A DNA stretch of 5,191 bases from Chlamydiota bacterium (lineage in GTDB: Bacteria; Chlamydiota; Chlamydiia; Chlamydiales; SM23-39). Positions 1-5,191 of the stretch are shown here, in pieces. Position numbers and translations under genes: made by a program. Position 1 is the stretch's first letter; each line of letters starts with the position of its first letter. The stretch is from positions 1 through 5,191 of the forward strand of contig DAIDLB010000295.1 of the NCBI GenBank assembly GCA_027449725.1, given 5' to 3'. The notes beneath the pieces are model-generated. The model saw nothing but the letters and a program-made list of their open reading frames with translations, did no database searches and was not told the DNA's origin.

Positions 1-2181
1 GCACATGCCGCGCAAATGATTCGGGCTAAAATAACGGGGCTGTAGCCCCTTCGCTTGGGCTTGGGGCAGCTGGGAAAAGAACTCGCGGATGAGAGGCTGG
101 ATCTCGGTGTAGGTGCTCACGTCTGCCCGTGCGGTCTGTCCGATCGGGCTCTGGTCGATGCAGATGACGCTCTCGAACTCTTCAAGGCCAAAGAAGGAGG
201 CGCCGCCGAAGTCGACCTGCTCGAGTTTTTTTCTCGATGAGGTTGCGATCTGGGCTGCATGGCGTAAGAGATGGCGCATCAGGGTCGACTTGCCGGAGCC
301 CGAGACGCCGGTGAGGCACGCGATGGCCGCTTTTGGAAGCGTCAGGGAGAGGTTTTTCAGGTTGTGCATCGATGCGTTTTCGATCCGGATGCCCGGGTGG
401 AAGGGGCGCCTCTTTTTCGGGTAGGGGATGTGTTTTTTTCCGGTTAGGTAGGCCCCTGTCAGGGAGTCGGGGTTTTTGCAGATCTCGGGCAGAGTGCCCT
501 GCGCCGTGATGCGGCCGCCCTCTTTGCCGGCCAGGGGGCCGAAGTCGAAGAGATAGTCGGCCCGCTCGATGATGGAGGGGTCGTGCTCGACGAGGAGGAG
601 CGTGTTGCCCAGATCGCGGAGATGGGACAGCGCTTCGAAGAGCTTGTCGCTGTTTTGCGGGTGGAGGCCGATCGTCGGCTCGTCGAGGACGTAGAGGCAC
701 GAGGTCAGCCCCGAGCCGAGCTGGCGCGCCAGGCGGATCCGCTGCAGTTCGCCGCCGCTTAAACTTGGCGCCGTCCTGTCGCAGGAGAGGTAGTGGAGGC
801 CGATCTCAATCAAAAACGAGAGCTGCTTTTGGATTTGTGAAAGGGTTTCTTCGAGGAGCTGCGCTTTTTCAGGGGGGAGGCGGAGCTTTTTGATGAAGGC
901 GCTCGCGTCCGAGAGGGTCAGCTTACAGAATTTCGGCAGCGTCAGGCCATTTAGGGCGACATGGCGCGCTAGAGGGTTGAGCCTCTCTCCCTCGCAGGCC
1001 GGGCAGGGGTGTTCGCGGAGGAGCGGGAGGAGCGCCTGCTTGTATTCGGCGTGGCCGAAGCGGGCAAGGCGGGCGAGGAGCGGATGAAGACCGATCCAAC
1101 CGAGGCAGAGGCCGGTGCGCATCTTCACCGTTTGAAGAGAGCCGTTGAGGAAGAGGGCGAGATCGGAGCGCGGCAGTTTTTTGAGCGGCTCATAGGGGTC
1201 GACGCCCATTTCTATGAGAAGTTTTTCAGCGGCCTTGAGGGCGCCGCCGGAGCTTTTGTCGTGCCAGAGCCGCTCGAGGAGGTCTAGTGCAGAGAGGCGC
1301 ATGACGCTCTTTTCTTCTTCGAGATGGGCGCCGTAGGCAAAGCCGAGTCCCTGGCACTCGAGGCACATGCCCGCCGCCGCGTTGAAGGAAAAGGTCTGCG
1401 GCGTGATCGGCGGATAGGATTTGCCGCTTTTTTCAGCGTAAAAGGCGAGGTTGAAGGAGAGATCTTCCGCCTCTCTTGCGATTGTAACGATCCCGTCCGA
1501 GATCTCGGCGCACTTGGCGACCGATTCGAAGAGCCTCTCTTTCGACGCCAAGTCTACGACAGCCCGGTCTACGACGAGCTCGATCTCGTTTTTCCGGTGT
1601 TTTTCAAAGGGGATCTCTTCGTCGAGGCGGTAGAGTTTCTTGTTGAGCCGGATGCGGAGATAGCCTTCGCGGTTGAGCCTGTCCGTCAGCTCCTGAAAAC
1701 TCTCTTTCCGCAGCTCCGGCAGGGGGGCGAGGAGTTGAATCTTTTCCCCTTTGGGAAGGCTCAAAATTTTTTGGACGACGCTCTCTTTATCGATCGTCCG
1801 GATCACCTCTTTGCTCTCGGGGCAGTGGGCGACGCCGATATGGGCGTAGAGGATCCGGAGCCAGTCGTAGATTTCGGTGATCGTCCCGATGGTGCTCCGC
1901 GGGTTGAGGCCGCCTGTCTTTTGCTCGAGCGCGATCGCGGGAGAAAGACCTTCGATGCTGTCGACTTTCGGCTTCGGAAGCTGCTTGATGCCGGCCCTCG
2001 CGTAGGGGGGCAGCGTCTCCGCGTAGCGTCTCTGCCCTTCTGCGTAGACGGTCTCGAAGGCTAGCGACGATTTGCCCGAGCCGGACGGGCCTGTGAAGAC
2101 GGTGATCTTCGAGCGGGGAATCGAAAGGGAGACTCCTTTCAAGTTGTTTTGAGAGGCGTTTTTGATTTCGATCGCCCGCTC
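1..2181 (-). repeat. UvrA copy B: second UvrA unit, truncated by the window edge
   Basis: Residues 956-1682 repeat the UvrA plan. The first ATPase has Walker A GPSGSGKSS 986-994, the block LNPRSTIGTITEIYD, C1075, a UvrB-binding-like region about 1080-1200 (IELVVDR), C1228/C1231, an insertion domain 1232-1347, C1348/C1351, LSGGELQR 1429-1436, VLDEPTIGLHP and H1488. The second ATPase starts with Walker A GVSGSGKST 1580-1588 and is cut at C1682. The first ATPase is canonical. The insertion domain has lost the usual tail block, and the conserved DQSPIGRTPRSN block reads DQSPIGQTARAD (1631-1642). The copy is diverged in protein sequence from copy A throughout, so the duplication is old and under selection, not a recent or assembly-generated repeat. 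Confidence 0.9.
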
Positions 2182-5046
2182 AGGCCGCATGGAACGCTTT
2201 TTCTTTGCCGCTTCCGGGATCTTCTGTTTGCCGAGGGCGGCTTTGACGGCAAGTCCGGTCGCCGTTTTCAGCTTGGCGATCTGCTCGGGCGTTCCGCTGC
2301 CGATCACCAGCCCTCCGTCTTTTCCCGCTCCGGGGCCGAGGTCGATGATCCAGTCGGAGATCTTTACCAGGTCCATGTTGTGTTCGATGAGGAGGATTGT
2401 GCTCCCCTTGTTGATCAGTTCTTGCAGGACGGCGATCAGGTTGTTCAGGTCGTGGAAGTGGAGCCCTGTCGACGGTTCGTCGAGGATATAGAGCGTCCGT
2501 TTTGTCGAGGGGCGGACGAGTTCGCGGGCGAGCTTGATCCGCTGCGCCTCGCCGCCCGAGAGCGTCGTCGAGCTTTGGCCGAGCGTCAGATACCCAAGGC
2601 CTACCTTTTGGAGCATCTCGAGCTTGCGCCGGATCGAGGGGAGCGCTTCGAAGAGCTGCAGCGCGGCGTCGACGCTGGAACTGAGGACGTCGTGGATGCT
2701 TTTTCCTTTGAAGAGGACGGCGAGGATGTCGGGATCGAAACGCTTTCCCTTGCACTGTGGACACTCCAGCCAGGCGTCTTCGAGAAAATCCATGTCGACG
2801 CGGACGGAGCCGAGACCGTTGCAGTAGGTACATGACCCCTCTTTGACGTTGAAGCTGAAATGGCCGGGAGTAAAGCCTCTTGTTTTTGATTCGGGGAGCT
2901 CGGCGAAGAGGTCGCGAATCTCATCGAAGAGTTTGGTGTAGGTAGCGGCATTCGATCTCGGTGTTCGCCCGATTGGCGACTGGTCGACGGCGATCGCTTT
3001 GTCGAGATGTTCAAGTCCAAGGATCGTCCGATGTTTGCCGACCGCCTGCTCGCCGCCATGCAGATGATTGGAGAGGGCAGGCGCCAAAATGTCGGAGATG
3101 AGGGACGATTTGCCCGACCCCGATACTCCTGTGACGGAGACGAGTCCGCCGAGAGGGATCGATACATCGATCTTTCGCAGGTTGTGGTGGGAGGCTTCCA
3201 GGATTTCCAGTTTGCCTTGGTCCATCGGTCGGCGGGTCTTTGGGATCTCGATCTTTTTTTTCCCCGAGAGATAGGCGCCGGTGAGCGAGTCCTCCGCGTT
3301 TAAAATCTCTTGGACGGTTCCGTGGGCGAGGATGCGGCCCCCCTGGACGCCGGCCAAGGGGCCGACGTCGACGATCTCATCTGCGGCGAGCATCGTCTCG
3401 AGGTCGTGCTCGACGACGATGACGGTATTGCCTTCGTCCCTCAGCCGTTCGAGCATGCCGATTAGCTTATGATGGTCCGAAGGGTGCAGCCCAATCGACG
3501 GCTCGTCGAGGATGTAAATCGCTCCCACCAGCCCCGATCCGATCTGCGAGGCGAGACGGACCCGCTGCGACTCGCCACCGCTGAGCGTGGGCGAAATCCG
3601 GTCGAGCGAGAGGTAGTGGACGCCGATCCGGGTTAAAAAGCCGAGCCGTTCCTTGATTTCTTTGAGGAGCTCGGAGGCGATTTTCTCTTCGAGCGGAGGG
3701 AGGGAGAGAGCTTCAAAAAAAACAGCCGCCTCTTCGAGGGTCATCTGCGTGATTTCTGAGATTCTTTTGCCTCCGAGGCGCGCTTCGGCGGGATAGGGCT
3801 TGATCCTCGCTCCCTGGCAGGAGGGGCAGATCGATTCGCTCATCAGCTCGCCCATCTTTTTTCGGTAGAGATCGCTCTTGGCGGCGTTGAGCCGCTCTCT
3901 CGCCTCGTGCAAAACGCCCCGCCAATGGACGTATTCGACCCACCGTTGCTTTTTTTCCGGATGAACGAACGTCATCTTGGTCCACTTCTGTTCGGTGCCT
4001 GTGAGAAAGACCTTTTTGGCCTCCTCGGACAGCTTTTCCCAAGGCGTTTGGACATCGAATTTGTAGAGCCGCGCGAGATTGTTGTAGATGTTCCCGAAGC
4101 GGACGGTGTTGTAGGAGCTGGCGATCTTGCAGCAGTCTTCCGCAATTGAAAGGGCCGGGTCGATCACCTTGTCGAGGTCAAACTCCTGCGTGATCCCAAG
4201 ACCCTTGCAGGCGGGGCACATGCCGGCCGGGTGGTTGAAGGAAAAGTCGTGAGTCTCCAGCGGGCCATAGGAGAGGCCGGATTTCATCGCATGGGCGTGC
4301 TGGGAAAACAGGGTCTCTTCGCCCGTATCGGCATTGAGGACGCTAAAAAACCCGTTGCCCAGATCGAGCGCCTGTACTGCGGCTTCCCCCAGACGAGACT
4401 TCGTCTCAGGCGTAACCGAAATCCTGTCGATCACGAGATCGATGTCGTGGGCTACGCTTCCGTCGAGGCCGCCCAGATCGCCGATCTCGACGATGGCGCC
4501 ATCGATCCGGAGGCGGGTAAAGCCCTTTCGTAAAAGGTCGGCAAAGTCGTCTTTGAATTCGGCTTTTTTCGAGCGGGCGTAGGGGGACAAAACGATCAGC
4601 TTGGTCTTTTCTGGGAAGCTCTGCAGCGAGGCAATGATCTTTTCGCGGCTCGAGGCGGAGAGCGGCTCCTTGCTCACGGGGCAGTGGGGCGTTGCAACGC
4701 GGGCAAAGAGCACCCGCATAAAGTCGTAGATGCTCGTCATGGTGCCGACGGTTGAGCGGGGGGTGCGGCCGGAGAGTTTCTGTTCGATCGCAATCGTCGG
4801 GGCGATGCCGGAAATGCTCTCGGCGTCGGGCTTGGGCAGCTCGCCCAAAAACCTCCGCGCATGGTGCGAGAGGGACTCGATGTAGCGTCTTTGCCCCTCG
4901 GCATAGATCGTGTCGAAAGCAAGAGACGACTTGCCCGAGCCAGAGACGCCGGTAAAAACGATCAACCCGCCCGGCTGCAAGGTCAAGTCAACGCCCTTGA
5001 GATTGTGGACGCGGACTTTTTTTAAAACGATCGGCTCAGACTGCAT
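1..5046 (-). CDS. uvrA: Tandem-duplicated (fused) UvrA, excinuclease ABC subunit A, 3' end outside window
   Basis: UvrA is the cytoplasmic ATP-dependent damage sensor of nucleotide excision repair; it dimerises, finds lesions and loads UvrB. The frame stays open for 1682 codons. Walker A motifs begin at residues 33, 640, 986 and 1580 (GVSGSGKSS, GVSGSGKSS, GPSGSGKSS, GVSGSGKST). Signatures are LSGGESQR 488-495, LSGGEAQR 829-836 and LSGGELQR 1429-1436. Walker B Asp-Glu pairs are 514/515, 856/857 and 1455/1456. H-loop histidines are 547, 889 and 1488. UvrA-specific blocks such as DEPSIGLHP, DQSPIGRTPRSN and FSFN leave no doubt about the family. The start is secure: ATG at 5046 is the first start codon after an in-frame TGA at 5062-5064, with GGAG 10 bases upstream. 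The last codon seen is the first Cys of copy B's final zinc module. By comparison with copy A about 200 residues are missing, giving a full length near 1880. Chlamydial UvrA is a similar fusion of about 1800 residues. Confidence 0.97.
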   Translation of the reverse strand, partial: MQSEPIVLKKVRVHNLKGVDLTLQPGGLIVFTGVSGSGKSSLAFDTIYAEGQRRYIESLSHHARRFLGELPKPDAESISGIAPTIAIEQKLSGRTPRSTVGTMTSIYDFMRVLFARVATPHCPVSKEPLSASSREKIIASLQSFPEKTKLIVLSPYARSKKAEFKDDFADLLRKGFTRLRIDGAIVEIGDLGGLDGSVAHDIDLVIDRISVTPETKSRLGEAAVQALDLGNGFFSVLNADTGEETLFSQHAHAMKSGLSYGPLETHDFSFNHPAGMCPACKGLGITQEFDLDKVIDPALSIAEDCCKIASSYNTVRFGNIYNNLARLYKFDVQTPWEKLSEEAKKVFLTGTEQKWTKMTFVHPEKKQRWVEYVHWRGVLHEARERLNAAKSDLYRKKMGELMSESICPSCQGARIKPYPAEARLGGKRISEITQMTLEEAAVFFEALSLPPLEEKIASELLKEIKERLGFLTRIGVHYLSLDRISPTLSGGESQRVRLASQIGSGLVGAIYILDEPSIGLHPSDHHKLIGMLERLRDEGNTVIVVEHDLETMLAADEIVDVGPLAGVQGGRILAHGTVQEILNAEDSLTGAYLSGKKKIEIPKTRRPMDQGKLEILEASHHNLRKIDVSIPLGGLVSVTGVSGSGKSSLISDILAPALSNHLHGGEQAVGKHRTILGLEHLDKAIAVDQSPIGRTPRSNAATYTKLFDEIRDLFAELPESKTRGFTPGHFSFNVKEGSCTYCNGLGSVRVDMDFLEDAWLECPQCKGKRFDPDILAVLFKGKSIHDVLSSSVDAALQLFEALPSIRRKLEMLQKVGLGYLTLGQSSTTLSGGEAQRIKLARELVRPSTKRTLYILDEPSTGLHFHDLNNLIAVLQELINKGSTILLIEHNMDLVKISDWIIDLGPGAGKDGGLVIGSGTPEQIAKLKTATGLAVKAALGKQKIPEAAKKKRSMRPERAIEIKNASQNNLKGVSLSIPRSKITVFTGPSGSGKSSLAFETVYAEGQRRYAETLPPYARAGIKQLPKPKVDSIEGLSPAIALEQKTGGLNPRSTIGTITEIYDWLRILYAHIGVAHCPESKEVIRTIDKESVVQKILSLPKGEKIQLLAPLPELRKESFQELTDRLNREGYLRIRLNKKLYRLDEEIPFEKHRKNEIELVVDRAVVDLASKERLFESVAKCAEISDGIVTIAREAEDLSFNLAFYAEKSGKSYPPITPQTFSFNAAAGMCLECQGLGFAYGAHLEEEKSVMRLSALDLLERLWHDKSSGGALKAAEKLLIEMGVDPYEPLKKLPRSDLALFLNGSLQTVKMRTGLCLGWIGLHPLLARLARFGHAEYKQALLPLLREHPCPACEGERLNPLARHVALNGLTLPKFCKLTLSDASAFIKKLRLPPEKAQLLEETLSQIQKQLSFLIEIGLHYLSCDRTAPSLSGGELQRIRLARQLGSGLTSCLYVLDEPTIGLHPQNSDKLFEALSHLRDLGNTLLLVEHDPSIIERADYLFDFGPLAGKEGGRITAQGTLPEICKNPDSLTGAYLTGKKHIPYPKKRRPFHPGIRIENASMHNLKNLSLTLPKAAIACLTGVSGSGKSTLMRHLLRHAAQIATSSRKKLEQVDFGGASFFGLEEFESVICIDQSPIGQTARADVSTYTEIQPLIREFFSQLPQAQAKGLQPRYFSPNHLRGMC
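2182..2229 (-). other. Lysine-rich inter-copy linker
   Basis: Residues about 940-955 join the end of copy A to the start of copy B. The stretch includes PEAAKKKRSMRPE, rich in Lys and Arg, without recognisable domain homology and without obvious secondary-structure motifs. It replaces the variable C-terminal tail that follows the last ATPase fold in single UvrA proteins. The boundary is estimated by matching the final copy A strand on one side and the beginning of copy B (AIEIKNAS, equivalent to PIVLKKVR at residue 5) on the other, so it may be off by several residues. The reading frame passes straight through, so this is a true fusion and not two genes. Confidence 0.7.
2230..5046 (-). repeat. 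UvrA copy A: first complete UvrA unit of the fusion
   Basis: Residues 1-939 match a whole ordinary UvrA in length and domain order. Walker A of the first ATPase is at 33-41 and a Q-loop-like AIEQK follows near 86-90. Residues about 131-245 correspond to the UvrB-binding domain, with LRIDG and IDLVIDR. The Cys pair 277/280 (CPAC) opens the insertion domain, about 281-406, which keeps the tail block WRGVLHEARERL. The Cys pair 407/410 (CPSC) precedes signature I, Walker B and the H-loop. The second ATPase has Walker A at 640-648, DQSPIGRTPRSN from 688, the zinc module C739-x2-C742-x19-C762-x2-C765, LSGGEAQR, ILDEPSTGLHF and H889. All ATPase residues visible are intact, so this unit should bind and hydrolyse ATP. 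Expected zinc ligands at 125, 253 and 256 are Ser, Ala and Ser. Confidence 0.93.
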
Positions 5047-5116
5047 GTATACCGCGCTCCGTCAGGATTGACATGTTCCGACCGGGAGATATTGTCAAAA
5101 GTTGTGTTTCAGGCAT
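5036..5116 (-). CDS. Possible 26-residue leader ORF overlapping the uvrA start
   Basis: An ATG at 5116 begins MPETQLLTISPGRN and ends in GIHAV with TGA at 5038-5036. The stop lies 11 bases inside uvrA, in a different frame. A purine-rich GAGG at 5128-5125 sits 8 bases before this ATG, a good Shine-Dalgarno spacing and at least as good as the one serving uvrA. An in-frame ATG at 5122 could extend it by two residues. The short overlap is the arrangement expected for translational coupling. The product has no recognised family, signal peptide or membrane segment. A 26-codon open frame in 93 bases of intergenic DNA could also be chance, so this is kept as a candidate only. Confidence 0.22.
   Translation of the reverse strand: MPETQLLTISPGRNMSILTERGIHAV
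5057..5060 (-). promoter_or_regulatory. Ribosome binding site of uvrA
   Basis: GGAG on the minus strand lies 10 bases before the uvrA ATG, at the long end of normal spacing. It supports the ATG at 5046 as start; no other start codon lies between the upstream in-frame TGA (5062-5064) and this ATG. The moderate strength fits low-level expression or coupling to the overlapping leader ORF. Confidence 0.5.
5068..5098. promoter_or_regulatory. Inverted TTGACA / TGTCAA hexamers between the upstream gene and uvrA
   Basis: TTGACA at 5068-5073 and its exact reverse complement TGTCAA at 5093-5098 face each other across 19 bases. Read on the minus strand, the hexamer at 5098-5093 is a perfect sigma70 -35 box directed towards uvrA, but the expected -10 position (about 5075-5070, CATGTC) is poor. 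On the plus strand, TTGACA is followed after 16 bases by TATTGT (5090-5095), a 4-of-6 match to a -10 box that points away from uvrA. The pair may be a weak promoter, an operator-like palindrome or coincidence. Confidence 0.25.
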
Positions 5117-5127
5117 GAACATATCCT

Positions 5128-5139
5128 CGGATTTTTCCG
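5128..5139 (-). other. Small hairpin just after the upstream stop codon
   Basis: CGGA-AAAA-TCCG on the minus strand forms a four-base-pair stem with a four-base loop directly after the upstream TAA. No T-run follows, so it is not a convincing intrinsic terminator, and read-through into uvrA is plausible. The stem ends next to the GAGG of the possible leader ORF and could affect its access. This is weak evidence from a very short stem. Confidence 0.2.
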
Positions 5140-5191
5140 TTAAGCTACGTGTTCCTTTACTTCTTCGCCGTCTTTGAATTTGATCCCTGCA
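5140..5191 (-). CDS. C-terminal tail of an upstream gene, possibly an HU/IHF-type DNA-binding protein
   Basis: A frame open at the window edge reads 16 residues, AGIKFKDGEEVKEHVA, then TAA at 5142-5140. The charged, protein-like composition and the position 93 bases before uvrA on the same strand suggest a genuine co-directional gene end. The pattern FKxGxxVKExV resembles the C-terminal strand and helix of HU/IHF family proteins (for example FKPGKALKEAV), which are small dimeric nucleoid proteins. A thioredoxin-like FKDGEEV turn is another possibility, though such proteins usually continue further after it. Sixteen residues are too few to decide. From memory, uvrA in Chlamydia trachomatis lies beside pyk, but this tail does not look clearly like pyruvate kinase. 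Confidence 0.45.
   Translation of the reverse strand, partial: AGIKFKDGEEVKEHVA

Noticed and set aside
182..700. Minus-strand open frame of 172 codons, rich in Arg and Pro
   Set aside because: It lies on the same strand as uvrA but in another frame, over the conserved signature-to-Walker A region of copy B. Its Arg/Pro-rich composition is typical of a frame-shifted reading of GC-rich coding DNA.
1324..2064. Long plus-strand open frame of 246 codons
   Set aside because: It lies antisense to copy B of uvrA, whose frame shows conserved ATPase and UvrA motifs. Long antisense frames are common in GC-rich genes with few stop codons. The translation shows no family pattern.
2180..2240. Possible break separating two adjacent uvrA genes
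   Set aside because: The copy A to copy B junction was read codon by codon without a stop. Motif positions on both sides fall in the same frame back to the ATG at 5046, so it is one fused gene.
2149..2835. Long plus-strand open frame of 228 codons
   Set aside because: It is antisense to the end of copy A and the start of copy B, which encode LSGGEAQR, ILDEPSTGLHF and Walker A. It is a shadow frame.
670..3515. Repeated short stretches such as gctcgtcgag at several places
   Set aside because: These are the Walker B segments (LDEP) of successive ATPase modules, similar because of protein conservation. They are not insertion sequences, CRISPR repeats or other mobile repeats.
5011..5026. T-run followed by an A-run on the plus strand near the uvrA start, as a terminator candidate
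   Set aside because: It lies inside the first codons of uvrA (Val-Leu-Lys-Lys-Val-Arg), has no GC-rich stem and is explained by lysine codons.
5062..5064. Longer N-terminus upstream of the ATG at 5046
   Set aside because: An in-frame TGA lies here and no alternative start codon occurs between it and the ATG.

Overview
The window is almost entirely one gene on the minus strand: an unusually long, open-ended uvrA encoding a head-to-tail duplicated UvrA (excinuclease ABC subunit A). The frame is unbroken from an ATG at 5046 to the window edge at base 1, giving 1682 codons with no stop. The C-terminus lies outside the window. Ordinary bacterial UvrA has about 940 residues and two ABC ATPase modules. 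Here a complete UvrA (copy A, residues 1-939) is joined by a short lysine-rich linker to a second UvrA (copy B, residue 956 onward), giving four ABC modules in one chain. Each of the four Walker A motifs can be read directly, as can three complete sets of signature, Walker B and H-loop. The fourth set lies past the edge.

A tandem-duplicated UvrA of about 1800 residues is known from Chlamydiae, so a chlamydia-related bacterium is the best guess. The base composition (by eye roughly 55-60% G+C, with G/C-rich third codon positions) is high for classical chlamydiae. An environmental lineage, or another PVC-group phylum with a fused UvrA, is possible.

Layout, read in the direction of transcription (minus strand): 5191-5140 is the tail of an upstream gene, possibly of the HU/IHF type. 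5139-5047 is a 93-base gap. It holds a possible 26-codon leader ORF overlapping the uvrA start, a pair of inverted TTGACA hexamers and the uvrA ribosome binding site. 5046-1 is uvrA. Nothing on the plus strand looks like a real gene; its long ORFs are antisense shadows of uvrA.

UvrA works as a dimer that scans DNA, recognises damage and loads UvrB for UvrC incision. A fused double UvrA could act as an intramolecular dimer. The sequence suggests that the copies are not equivalent. Copy A keeps the conserved Lys and Arg of the damage-contacting segment, while copy B has Ser and Gln there and a strongly diverged insertion domain. Both copies share identical losses of several zinc ligands, so those changes probably predate the duplication.
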